From the NCBI GenBank assembly GCA_947175555.1, contig CAMWNK010000012.1, forward strand, positions 1 to 41,247: 41,247 bases of DNA, given 5' to 3'. How positions within the stretch are numbered: the stretch's first letter is position 1; every line of letters begins with the position of its first letter. Position numbers and translations under genes: made by a program. Under the pieces are notes generated by a model. The model saw nothing but the letters and a program-made list of their open reading frames with translations. It was not told the origin of the DNA and searched no databases. Below, one piece after another: positions 27,107 through 35,455 of this stretch. This DNA comes from an uncultured Clostridia bacterium. GTDB lineage: Bacteria; Bacillota; Clostridia; Christensenellales; UBA3700.

Positions 27107-27652
27107 ATGGATACCCTTACCTTGGATTGTCTGTGCCTTAAGAGCGTCAACTGGAGCGAGAGCGACAGGATAGTTACGCTTTACGCTGTAGACACGGGCA
27201 AGATTTCCGCAAAGGTCAAGGGCTGCAGGAAAGCAGGCGCAAAGCTCGCCGCAGCGGCCTCGCCGCTCAATTTCGGAAGATATTATCTCACCGCTGTTAA
27301 AAACAAATATACGGTTACGGGGTGCGATATTTACGATACTTTTTTTGATATCGGCAATGATATCGAGAGGTATTACGCAGCCTGCGTAGTGATAGAATTT
27401 ATCGATAAAACTCAGCCCGATTACGATTACAATAATGACCTTATGATAGCATCTCTCGACGCGCTCAAGCGACTTTGCTGCCGCAAGGACGATTCGCAAG
27501 ATATAGTTGCAGATTTTCTTACCGACGCGTTGCGGCATATAGGCTATGCCTGCGAGAGAGGTTCTCTGCGCAGATTGGGCAACTTCCTTTACCTCAAGAC
27601 GGACGTCGTGCTGTCTTCGCTTAAAGGCTATCTGTCAATGATAGGCAAATAG
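27107..27652 (+). CDS. recO: DNA repair protein RecO, short form without zinc finger
   Basis: This 181-residue protein starts with the RecO OB-fold (DCLCLKSVNWSESDRIVTLY, GKISAKVKGCRKAGAKLAAA) and a helical domain (ERYYAACVVIEFID). Known RecO proteins have about 240-255 residues and most carry a C-terminal CxxC...CxxC zinc module; this protein ends shortly after the helical part and has no such motif. The stop is followed at once by AT-rich sequence and the ppdK promoter, so no frameshifted remainder is hidden. RecO loads RecA with RecR in recombinational repair. AAGGAG precedes the ATG. In Bacillus glyQS follows; here it is absent. Confidence 0.85.
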   Translation: MDTLTLDCLCLKSVNWSESDRIVTLYAVDTGKISAKVKGCRKAGAKLAAAASPLNFGRYYLTAVKNKYTVTGCDIYDTFFDIGNDIERYYAACVVIEFIDKTQPDYDYNNDLMIASLDALKRLCCRKDDSQDIVADFLTDALRHIGYACERGSLRRLGNFLYLKTDVVLSSLKGYLSMIGK

Positions 27653-27694
27653 CCCGATTTTGTTAAATAAATGCCTTTACGTCAGTCTAAATTC

Positions 27695-27723
27695 TTGTAT
27701 TTTAAGCGGATATAAAGTATAAT
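27695..27723 (+). promoter_or_regulatory. Sigma-A promoter of ppdK
   Basis: TTGTAT (27695-27700), a 17-bp spacer and a perfect TATAAT (27718-27723) lie about 30 nt before the ppdK start. Confidence 0.8.
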
Positions 27724-27754
27724 AAATTCAAGAATTTTTATCACGGAGGCAATA

Positions 27755-30421
27755 ATGTCTAAGAAGTATGTTTATTTGTTCAAAGAAGCGGACGGCGATA
27801 ACAAGGCTTTGTTCGGCGGTAAAGGCGCCAACCTTGCCAAGATGACGTCTTGGGGAATGCCTGTTCCTCCCGGATTCACTATCACCACCGAGGCTTGTAC
27901 TAAGTATTATGACGACGGCGAAGTGCTCGCAAACGAAGTTGTCGAAGAGATTTTCAACGCGCTCGAGAGAGTTGAAAAGGATGTAAATAAGAAGTTCGGC
28001 GACGAGAAGAATCCTTTCCTCGTATCCGTACGTTCGGGTGCTCGCGCATCCATGCCCGGCATGATGGACACAATCCTCAACCTCGGTCTCAACGACGTAT
28101 CGGTCAAGGGACTTGCCAATAAGACGGACAACCCCCGTTTTGCTTACGATTGCTACCGCAGATTCATTCAGATGTTCTCCGACGTAGTTATGGGCGTGCC
28201 CAAGTCGGAATTCGAGAAAATTATCGACGAGCTTAAAGAAGAGAAGGGCGTAAAGCTCGATACCGAGCTCACGGCAGAGGATTTGCAGGCGCTTATTGCT
28301 AAGTTTAAGTCTGTATATAAGAAGGCGATGAAGCAGGACTTCCCTCAAGATCCCAAGGTACAGCTCACAGAGGCGGTCAAGGCCGTATTCCGCAGCTGGA
28401 ACAACCCCCGCGCTATCGTATACCGCAGGATGAACGATATCCCCGGCAGCTGGGGCACGGCAGTCAACGTGCAGTCGATGGTATTCGGCAACATGGGCGA
28501 GACCTCGGGCACGGGCGTGGCGTTTACCCGCGATCCCTCCACGGGAGAGAAGAAGCTCTACGGCGAATATCTTATGAACGCGCAGGGCGAGGACGTCGTT
28601 GCAGGTATCCGTACCCCTAATTCAATAGATCACCTGGCACAGACCAATCTTGCCGTATACAATCAGTTCGTAGCCATAGCCGATACTCTTGAGAAAGAGA
28701 ATAAGGATATGCAGGATATGGAGTTCACTATCGAAGAGGGCAGACTTTATATGTTGCAGACGCGTAACGGTAAGAGAACCGCAAGGGCGGCAATCAAGAT
28801 AGCTTGCGACCTCGTCGACGAAGGCATGATTAGCAAGGAAGAGGCTTTGCTCAAGATAGAGCCCAAGCAGCTCGACGCGCTTTTGCACCCTCAGTTCGAC
28901 GCGTCTATACTCAAGAACATTAAGCATATTTCTTCGGGACTTCCCGCATCTCCCGGCGCAGCTTGCGGTAAGGTCGCTTTCAGCGCGGAAGAAGCTGTAG
29001 AGCGCGTTAAGAACGGCGAGAAAGTTATTCTTGTAAGACTCGAGACTTCTCCCGAGGATATCGAGGGCATGTACGCTGCCGAAGGTATCTTGACTGCAAG
29101 AGGCGGTATGACTTCTCACGCAGCCGTCGTTGCAAGAGGTATGGGCGAGTGCTGCGTTGCAGGTTGCCCCGACCTTAAGATTAACGAAAAGACCAAGACT
29201 CTGCACATCGGTTCGCAGAAGTTCACTACCGAGGATTATATCTCCCTCGACGGTTCTACAGGATATATCTACGGCACAGCGTTGCCTACCATTAACGCAG
29301 AGGTTACAGGCGACTTCGCAAGGATTATGAGCTGGGCAGACGAGTGCCGCGCATTGCAGGTAAGGACCAATGCCGATACCCCTCACGACGCCGCTCAGGC
29401 TGTTACTTTCGGAGCCGAGGGCATCGGACTTTGCCGTACAGAGCACATGTTCTTTGCCGAAGACAGAATTACTGCCGTGCGCGAGATGATAGTGAGCAAG
29501 ACGGTGGAAGAGCGTAAAGTAGCTTTGGACAAGCTGCTGCCTATGCAGAGAAGCGACTTCCTTGGCATATATAAGGCCATGAAGGGAAGACCTGTTACTA
29601 TCCGCTTCCTCGATCCCCCGCTCCACGAGTTCGTACCCAATAAGCCCGAGGAAATCAAAGAGCTGGCAGGCGTAATGAACATACCCGTAAAGGATCTCGA
29701 GGCTACAATATCCAACCTGCATGAGTCCAATCCTATGATGGGACACAGAGGTTGCCGCCTTAGCATCACCTATCCCGAGATAGCCGAGATGCAGACCAGA
29801 GCGGTCATTGAGGCAGCTATCGAGGCAAGCAAGGACGGCATCAACGTAGTTCCCGAGATAATGATACCTCTCGTAGGCGACGTAAAAGAGCTTAAGTTTG
29901 TCAAGAAAGTCGTAGTCGACACCGCCGAGAAGGTCATGGCAGAGAAGAAGATTAAACTCGTATACCACATCGGCACGATGATTGAGATACCCAGAGCCGC
30001 GCTTACCGCTGACGATATCGCGCAGGAAGCGGAGTTCTTCTCCTTCGGTACCAACGACCTTACCCAGATGACTTACGGATTCAGCCGCGACGACGCAGGT
30101 AAGTTCCTCGGTTGCTATTACGAGAACAAGATTTTCGAGTCCGATCCTTTCGCTAAGCTCGATCAAGTAGGCGTTGGCAAGCTGGTCAAGATTGCTATCG
30201 ATTTGGGCAAAAAGACTCGTCCCGACATCAAGCTCGGTATTTGCGGAGAGCACGGCGGAGATCCTTCTACCATAGAGTTCTGCCACAATGCGGGATTGTC
30301 GTACGTCTCTTGCTCGCCTTTCCGTGTGCCGATAGCTCGTCTTGCCGCAGCTCAGGCTAATATCCTCAATCCTCGCAAGAAGCCTCTCGATATGGCTACC
30401 AGATACGTGGAAGAGGACTAA
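27755..30421 (+). CDS. ppdK: Pyruvate, phosphate dikinase
   Basis: The 888-residue enzyme is complete. It has the N-terminal nucleotide-binding domain (FGGKGANLAKMTSWGMPVPPGF at the start in short blocks), the phosphohistidine domain with catalytic His in GGMTSHAAVVARGMG and following CCVAGC, and the PEP/pyruvate barrel with FGTNDLTQMTYGFSRDD and the acid-base Cys in GICGEHGGDP. It interconverts pyruvate + ATP + Pi with PEP + AMP + PPi. In anaerobic Clostridia it often works in the PPi-linked glycolytic direction; that is inference here. It has its own promoter, GGAGG and terminator. No ppdK regulatory kinase gene is adjacent. Confidence 0.98.
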   Translation: MSKKYVYLFKEADGDNKALFGGKGANLAKMTSWGMPVPPGFTITTEACTKYYDDGEVLANEVVEEIFNALERVEKDVNKKFGDEKNPFLVSVRSGARASMPGMMDTILNLGLNDVSVKGLANKTDNPRFAYDCYRRFIQMFSDVVMGVPKSEFEKIIDELKEEKGVKLDTELTAEDLQALIAKFKSVYKKAMKQDFPQDPKVQLTEAVKAVFRSWNNPRAIVYRRMNDIPGSWGTAVNVQSMVFGNMGETSGTGVAFTRDPSTGEKKLYGEYLMNAQGEDVVAGIRTPNSIDHLAQTNLAVYNQFVAIADTLEKENKDMQDMEFTIEEGRLYMLQTRNGKRTARAAIKIACDLVDEGMISKEEALLKIEPKQLDALLHPQFDASILKNIKHISSGLPASPGAACGKVAFSAEEAVERVKNGEKVILVRLETSPEDIEGMYAAEGILTARGGMTSHAAVVARGMGECCVAGCPDLKINEKTKTLHIGSQKFTTEDYISLDGSTGYIYGTALPTINAEVTGDFARIMSWADECRALQVRTNADTPHDAAQAVTFGAEGIGLCRTEHMFFAEDRITAVREMIVSKTVEERKVALDKLLPMQRSDFLGIYKAMKGRPVTIRFLDPPLHEFVPNKPEEIKELAGVMNIPVKDLEATISNLHESNPMMGHRGCRLSITYPEIAEMQTRAVIEAAIEASKDGINVVPEIMIPLVGDVKELKFVKKVVVDTAEKVMAEKKIKLVYHIGTMIEIPRAALTADDIAQEAEFFSFGTNDLTQMTYGFSRDDAGKFLGCYYENKIFESDPFAKLDQVGVGKLVKIAIDLGKKTRPDIKLGICGEHGGDPSTIEFCHNAGLSYVSCSPFRVPIARLAAAQANILNPRKKPLDMATRYVEED

Positions 30422-30452
30422 TCAATTTAATAATCGATTAATAACCGATATG

Positions 30453-30484
30453 ACGGACCTCGCTGAAAGGCGAGGTCTGTTTTT
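30453..30484 (+). terminator. Rho-independent terminator of ppdK
   Basis: ACGGACCTCGC (30453-30463) pairs with GCGAGGTCTGT (30470-30480), one G-T wobble, around loop TGAAAG and is followed by a T run to 30484. Confidence 0.9.
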
Positions 30485-30522
30485 CCTCTTTTTGGTAAAT
30501 CGATGTATAAGCTAAGCCTTAT

Positions 30523-30551
30523 TTGACATATTTCTACAACTGTGATATTTT
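30523..30551 (+). promoter_or_regulatory. Promoter of the large lipoprotein gene
   Basis: A perfect TTGACA (30523-30528), a 17-bp spacer and TATTTT (30546-30551) lie 20 nt before the start codon; AGGAG lies between. Confidence 0.75.
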
Positions 30552-30570
30552 AATATAGTAGGAGATATCT

Positions 30571-32715
30571 ATGAAAAAGAAAAAGCTATTGGTATTATTT
30601 CTGACGGTAAGTCTGTTGATAGCGGCTATTGCCGTTACGGGAGTGCTTGCAGGTTGTCAGAACAAGAAAGAAGAAGCAGTGATTACTTCTGCCAAGACGC
30701 ATAACTTCATCTATGACGGACAGGCGCATACGATCACCGCAACGCTCAATCATACCGAGTGCGAGTTGGAGTATTACAGCAGAGGTAAACTGGGAGAGAA
30801 GATTAATAACTCTTTCAAGAACGCAGGTAAATATCAGATTACTATAGTTGCTCCCGAGACCGAGCACTTTCAGAGAGCGGAGCTCAACGTTACCGTCAAC
30901 GTAACGCAGAATATCAGCGGACTTATCGCAGACGTGGCATCGTCTGTATCGGTGTCTGTGGATAAGCCCGTAATCATGGATTTGGATACGTCGTTGATAT
31001 TTACGGACGGCGCGGTTTCGCATATCTTCGCAATAGTAGCCAAGACGTATATCGACTGTCCTAACGATTACGTCAAGGGCTATGCGGAAATCAATGTCGA
31101 TTCTAAAATGGTATTCGGCATATATTTGGACGGCAGCGACTTGTACGTCAACGTAAAGGGCAATAAGTATAAATACGCCGATGCCGACGCAGGTTCGCTG
31201 TTCACGATAATCACGAGTAAAGAGATTACGGATATCGATGTCGGTAAACTCGTCAATATGGTGCTCGGCGTCATTTTGGACAGCGACAGCATATTGAGCA
31301 AAGGTAACGGCAGTTACGATATTCAGCTCAGCACTGCTAAGATATGGGCTAAGCTGAGCCCTATTGCAGCCAATTTCTTGGACGGCAATCTTAAGTACAG
31401 CGACGGTACGCCTGCCTTTGAAATTAACGGACATACCGTAGATTATAACTTTATAGATACCGTGCTCAAGAATAACGACCTCAGCCTGACCATGTCGGTA
31501 GATACTGCGGGCGGAGTGTTCAGATGTTCTGCTAGCGGCAATATTACCACCTCCGAGAGATTCGGCAGCAAGAGATACGGCATTAGCCTTAACGTAAACA
31601 AGTTTTCTATAGCTACCGATGGCGAGCGTCTCGAGACACTGCCCATCGACGGCAAGCATAGCGAATATAAAGAAATCAAGCTGCTCAATACGGATATAGA
31701 GGGCACTGTTACCTTCAGCGGAGATAACGGCAATAAGGTGTACGACTACGTCATCAAGGCTGACTTTGATCCATTCGTTATTATCAATTCCGTGAGCGAG
31801 GGTTACGATAAGGATAGACTTACAGCCGCTCTAATGCAATCGGGCTATATATATATGGATGTGAGTTCGAGCGATGCCGATCCTTCGCAGCCTTACACGC
31901 ACATCAAGTTCGTTTACGATCCCGTCCACAGCGGCAGTACGCAGGTATATGCGTTTATCAAGTTGGATTCCGACACGGACGCATTCGTAATTACGCTTGA
32001 CATAATGGACTTTATAGACCTTATCGGCGGTATCGGCAACAATTCGGTGATAGCTCCCGATATAGATACCGGCGCGCCCGACCTTAATCCCGACGATATT
32101 CTCAACGGCGACGTGATTAAGAGAGACCATATACTCAAAGCGGTGGCTGCAGGCGTACGTACGCTTGAGAACTTTATCAAGACGCCTGCGGAAGGTATTA
32201 CCTTTGAGGTGAGTATGTTCGAGGACGCATTGATTGCGTTTAAGGAGAATATGCAAGACGTACAAATCGACGTAGACGCTATCATAACATCGCTGTTTGG
32301 CGATTATGCTTCGTTCAACATCAAGGTTACGACTTCTTCGTACGGAGAGACGGTAACGGACTTCAACGCCTACGGCACGTTGAACGGCAGCAAGTATTAC
32401 GACAATGCTACCCAAGAGGTTAAAGATATCAAGTTCCTTAACGAGATAGAGGTGGATAGCACGGAGGCTATCGTGATAAATAAAGACGACGTTATCAATT
32501 CCGTCAACTCGGCTCTTGCAGATAGGGTTACCGCAAAGTATACAGACGGCACTACGGGCAGCGGCTATGCCGTATCGGTATGCGGAGTAGAAGGCTTAGA
32601 CCTCACATCTACGCAAGAGCAGACGGTAAAGCTGTATATGTACGTTCTGCGCGACGAGTCTACCAGTTGCTTCGGACTGATGGCAGTTGAGGCGAAAGTC
32701 AAGATAGGCGGCTGA
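30571..32715 (+). CDS. Large surface lipoprotein with N-terminal MBG/Ig-like domain
   Basis: The 714-residue protein starts with a Lys-rich lipoprotein signal and lipobox VLAGC (Cys about 29). Residues about 40-110 resemble an MBG/Ig-like domain (FIYDGQAHTITATL, NAGKYQITI). The long middle part, about 120-600, looks beta-rich with amphipathic strands and LppX/LolA-like feel, but I cannot assign a family. The end (about 620-714) resembles another Ig-like module. It has its own promoter and terminator, so it is a single-gene unit. The role could be surface binding or lipid handling; neither is shown. Its MBG domain links it to the surface proteins at the window ends. Confidence 0.75.
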   Translation: MKKKKLLVLFLTVSLLIAAIAVTGVLAGCQNKKEEAVITSAKTHNFIYDGQAHTITATLNHTECELEYYSRGKLGEKINNSFKNAGKYQITIVAPETEHFQRAELNVTVNVTQNISGLIADVASSVSVSVDKPVIMDLDTSLIFTDGAVSHIFAIVAKTYIDCPNDYVKGYAEINVDSKMVFGIYLDGSDLYVNVKGNKYKYADADAGSLFTIITSKEITDIDVGKLVNMVLGVILDSDSILSKGNGSYDIQLSTAKIWAKLSPIAANFLDGNLKYSDGTPAFEINGHTVDYNFIDTVLKNNDLSLTMSVDTAGGVFRCSASGNITTSERFGSKRYGISLNVNKFSIATDGERLETLPIDGKHSEYKEIKLLNTDIEGTVTFSGDNGNKVYDYVIKADFDPFVIINSVSEGYDKDRLTAALMQSGYIYMDVSSSDADPSQPYTHIKFVYDPVHSGSTQVYAFIKLDSDTDAFVITLDIMDFIDLIGGIGNNSVIAPDIDTGAPDLNPDDILNGDVIKRDHILKAVAAGVRTLENFIKTPAEGITFEVSMFEDALIAFKENMQDVQIDVDAIITSLFGDYASFNIKVTTSSYGETVTDFNAYGTLNGSKYYDNATQEVKDIKFLNEIEVDSTEAIVINKDDVINSVNSALADRVTAKYTDGTTGSGYAVSVCGVEGLDLTSTQEQTVKLYMYVLRDESTSCFGLMAVEAKVKIGG

Positions 32716-32737
32716 TATCGCAATCGATAATTAAGGT

Positions 32738-32772
32738 AAGGACCTTGGCTATAGTAGCTCAAGGTCCTTTTT
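32738..32772 (+). terminator. Rho-independent terminator
   Basis: AAGGACCTTG (32738-32747) pairs perfectly with CAAGGTCCTT (32760-32769). GCTA/TAGC extends the stem inwards past one bulged T, and T5 ends at 32772. It lies 22 nt after the lipoprotein gene. Confidence 0.93.
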
Positions 32773-32902
32773 AATTGTCAGTCCTATTTACGTGCGCTGA
32801 TTGCTCATCGGGATATATTGTGGAATTTGGCGAAATGTATCTATGATGATACGTTGTGAGGATATATTAGATAGATATTACACTCGTTAGCTATGGCTTA
32901 AC

Positions 32903-32932
32903 TTGATTAAGCGGACGTATTCATGCTATAAT
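32903..32932 (+). promoter_or_regulatory. Extended -10 promoter of trpS
   Basis: TTGATT (32903-32908), an 18-bp spacer and TGCTATAAT with a perfect -10 (32927-32932) give a strong promoter. The leader to trpS is only about 28 nt, and no T-box-type structure was found. Confidence 0.78.
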
Positions 32933-32966
32933 TACACGGTAAAATATAATTTGCAAGGCGTCATTT

Positions 32967-33977
32967 ATGGATAAGAAAATTATATACAGCGCCGTACAGC
33001 CTACGCATTGTCTTACGCTTGGCAACTACATAGGCGCGCTTAATAATTGGTTGCAGTATCAAAAGGAAGAGAGCAACGACTGCATATTCGCTATAGCGGA
33101 TCTGCATGCGCTTACCGTCAGACAAGATCCCAAAGCGTATAGGGAGAGATGTCTGTCGCTTTTTGCTCAGTACTTGGCTATGGGACTTGACTGCGATAAG
33201 AGCATACTTTACTTTCAGTCGCAGGTACATCAGCATGCGGAACTGCAATGGATACTCAACTGCTATACCTATGTCGGCGAAATGAACAGAATGACGCAGT
33301 TTAAGGATAAGTCCGCAAAGCATGCCGATAATATCAATATGGGATTGATGGACTATCCCGTGCTTATGGCAAGCGACATATTGCTGTATGACAGTAATTA
33401 CGTGCCCGTAGGCATAGACCAGATGCAGCATATCGAGATAACTCGCGATATAGCGGTGAGATTTAATAATTTGTACGGAGACGTATTCACCGTGCCCGAG
33501 GGCAGACTGGGCAAGGTGGGGGCTAAGATAATGAGCCTTTCCGATCCTTCGTCCAAGATGAGCAAGTCCGATCCAGACGCCAATGCCACCATTAACGTGC
33601 TTGACGAGGAGAGCGTAATAATGAAGAAGTTTAAGAAGGCGGTTACCGACTGCGACAACTTCATCGCCTACGATCCCGAAAAGAAGGCGGGGGTATCCAA
33701 TCTGCTGTCCATACTTGCCGTATGCACTGGCAAGAGCATAGAGCAGACGGTAGCCGATTGCGACGGGCTGATGTACGGACATCTCAAGATAAGGACGGGC
33801 GAGGCCGTAGCCGCCATGCTCAAGCCGGTACGCGACAACTATAAGCAGCTTATGGAAGATAGGGATTATCTGTATAAGCTGGCGGAGGACGGCAGAGTGA
33901 GAGCGCACTCAAGGGCGAGCGTTACGCTGAGCAGAGTAAAGGAAGCGGTAGGTCTTATACCCCGTATGGGCAGATAA
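32967..33977 (+). CDS. trpS: Tryptophan--tRNA ligase
   Basis: This 336-residue class I synthetase has the HIGH-like motif PTHCLTLGNYIGA (normally PTG-x-LHLGN) and KMSKS in SSKMSKSDPDA. Other family blocks include DLHALTV, MNRMTQFKDK, YPVLMASDILLY and GIDQMQHIEITRDIA. It charges tRNA-Trp. The His of LHLGN is Thr here (LTLGN), while PTH replaces PSG/PTG, a small deviation. It is followed directly by the DUF5685 gene (stop TAA then ATG), so the two share a transcript. Confidence 0.95.
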   Translation: MDKKIIYSAVQPTHCLTLGNYIGALNNWLQYQKEESNDCIFAIADLHALTVRQDPKAYRERCLSLFAQYLAMGLDCDKSILYFQSQVHQHAELQWILNCYTYVGEMNRMTQFKDKSAKHADNINMGLMDYPVLMASDILLYDSNYVPVGIDQMQHIEITRDIAVRFNNLYGDVFTVPEGRLGKVGAKIMSLSDPSSKMSKSDPDANATINVLDEESVIMKKFKKAVTDCDNFIAYDPEKKAGVSNLLSILAVCTGKSIEQTVADCDGLMYGHLKIRTGEAVAAMLKPVRDNYKQLMEDRDYLYKLAEDGRVRAHSRASVTLSRVKEAVGLIPRMGR

Positions 33978-34868
33978 ATGTTTGGCTACATCGTAGTTGA
34001 CAAGCCTGATATGTATATCAAAGACTTTACGATGTACAAGGCTTTTTACTGCGGCTTTTGCAAAGGTGTGGGCAAGAGGTGTTCGCAACTGATGCGCTTT
34101 AGCACCAATTACGACATGACCTTTTTCGATATATTGTTGCACAGCGTGCACAATAGAGAGGTCGCCATATCCAACGAGGCTTGCGTGCTCAATCCCATAA
34201 AGAAAAAGAGCATATGCGTAAGCGACGAACTCACCGCCGTAAGCATAGATATCAATACGATATTGTTGCATTACAAGCTACGCGATGACGTCTACGACAG
34301 CGGCAGTTGCGCAGGCAGATTTATAGACTCGGCTATCATACGCCGTCATTATAAGGCAGCGGCTAAGCGTATGCCCGAGGCGGATAAGATATGCTCGGAC
34401 GGCTACTCGGAGTTGAGGAGACTCGAGAGCGAGCGGTGCTCGTCATTAGACGAGGTGGCGCATCCATTTGCTGATATGATGCGCTCGCTTGCGCGCTTGG
34501 CGTTCAAGGATAAGTATGACGACAATATAGGCGCGTTGATGTACAACATGGGCAGGTGGGTATACTTCTGCGATGCGTTGGACGACATCGAGGACGACTA
34601 TAAGGATAAGACGTACAATCCTTTTCTTATAGACTACGCCTATAAGAGCAGAGAAGAATTCATGAAAGAGCGCGGGGCGGAAGCCGAGTTTGCGCTCAAG
34701 AGCGCATATAAGGCGGTATGCGACGCGTTCGCTAACGTGAGCACGCCGCTATACGAAGGTGTGCTCACCAATATAATATGGTACGGGCTGCTGGGCACGA
34801 CCAATAAAATTATCGGAGGATGTAAAGTTGCAAAGAGATCCGTATTCCGTTCTCGGCTTGAGCAATGA
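33978..34868 (+). CDS. DUF5685 family protein
   Basis: This 296-residue protein matches DUF5685 by its opening MFGYIVVDKP, the Cys motif YCGFCKGVGKRC, the block CVLNPIKKKSIC and a C-terminal FCDALDDIEDDYKDKTYNPF. The last motif resembles the Asp-rich region of squalene/phytoene-synthase-like folds, which would make this a degenerate all-alpha isoprenoid-synthase fold; that is inference. The family has no known function. It starts on the base after the trpS stop and overlaps the next gene by 41 nt. Partners downstream are a J-like protein and a membrane protein. Confidence 0.85.
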   Translation: MFGYIVVDKPDMYIKDFTMYKAFYCGFCKGVGKRCSQLMRFSTNYDMTFFDILLHSVHNREVAISNEACVLNPIKKKSICVSDELTAVSIDINTILLHYKLRDDVYDSGSCAGRFIDSAIIRRHYKAAAKRMPEADKICSDGYSELRRLESERCSSLDEVAHPFADMMRSLARLAFKDKYDDNIGALMYNMGRWVYFCDALDDIEDDYKDKTYNPFLIDYAYKSREEFMKERGAEAEFALKSAYKAVCDAFANVSTPLYEGVLTNIIWYGLLGTTNKIIGGCKVAKRSVFRSRLEQ

Positions 34869-35454
34869 CGCTACGAGAGAGCAGATTGACGAGGCGTATT
34901 ATACGCTTAAGAGCGATTGCGAAAGTAAACTTTTTGAAGAAGGTCGCGTAGGCACGGATGCCTCGCGTAAACTTGCCGAGATAGAGCGCGCTTATGCCGA
35001 CTGTCTCGAGGACTTGGATAAGAGAATCAGCTTTGACAGCTTCGGCAGCAGTTACGGCGAGGTAGAGCAACTTATCAAGGACAGCCGTATAGACGAAGCT
35101 CAGCGCAAGCTCGATACCATAGAGCCGCGCGATGCCGAGTGGCACTATATGCAGTCCGTAATTTATTATAAGCGTAACTGGCACATCGAGAGCAAGAAGC
35201 AACTTGAGATAGCTGTCGCGCTTGATCCCGATAATGCTAAGTATAAGCGTTCGCTTGACAGAATGAACGCGCAGATGAGCGGCGCGCAGGGCGAAGCGAA
35301 CAGAAGCGGTGAGCAACAGACTGTCAGAGGCGGTTATGCTCAGCCTTCTGCCGCGGAGACGACTTCTATGGCATGTTGCAATACCTGTTCTACGCTCATA
35401 TGCTGCGACTGTCTGTGCGAGTGCTGCGGAGGAGACCTCATCCCTTGTTGCTGA
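34828..35454 (+). CDS. J-domain-like protein with very Cys-rich C-terminus
   Basis: The TTG start at 34828 has GGAGGA 7 nt upstream, inside the DUF5685 gene. Residues about 4-65 look like a J domain (DPYSVLGLSNDATREQIDEAYY), but the HPD tripeptide is missing, so DnaK stimulation is doubtful. Residues about 75-150 resemble TPR-like helices (YMQSVIYYKRNWHIESKKQLE). A Gln/Gly-rich linker leads to a tail with 11 Cys in the last 28 residues, ending CCGGDLIPCC. The tail could bind metal. It is paired with DUF5685 and followed after one base by a membrane protein gene. Confidence 0.85.
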   Translation: MQRDPYSVLGLSNDATREQIDEAYYTLKSDCESKLFEEGRVGTDASRKLAEIERAYADCLEDLDKRISFDSFGSSYGEVEQLIKDSRIDEAQRKLDTIEPRDAEWHYMQSVIYYKRNWHIESKKQLEIAVALDPDNAKYKRSLDRMNAQMSGAQGEANRSGEQQTVRGGYAQPSAAETTSMACCNTCSTLICCDCLCECCGGDLIPCC

Positions 35455-35455
35455 T

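Noticed and set aside
27653-27754. Frameshifted remainder of recO carrying the zinc finger
   Set aside because: All frames after the recO stop are short and AT-rich, without Cys pairs, and the segment contains the ppdK promoter.
28622-30286. A 554-codon open frame antisense to ppdK, and similar long antisense frames opposite dnaB (506 codons) and lepA (417 codons)
   Set aside because: They lie wholly within well-identified genes, lack ribosome binding sites and have composition typical of reverse-strand readings under this codon bias.
16758-32772. Shared AGGACC/GGTCC core in terminators at 16758 and 32738
   Set aside because: Short similarity in hairpin stems that need only be GC-rich; flanks differ, so not treated as a repeat family.
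32773-32966. Possible T-box leader before trpS
   Set aside because: The gap has no T-box consensus (GGTGGNACCGCG) and no terminator; the promoter leaves a leader of only about 28 nt.
35309-35455. Upstream extension of the membrane protein at 35456
   Set aside because: The extension overlaps the Cys-rich gene in another frame, is Arg/Ser-rich without membrane character and has no binding site at its start.
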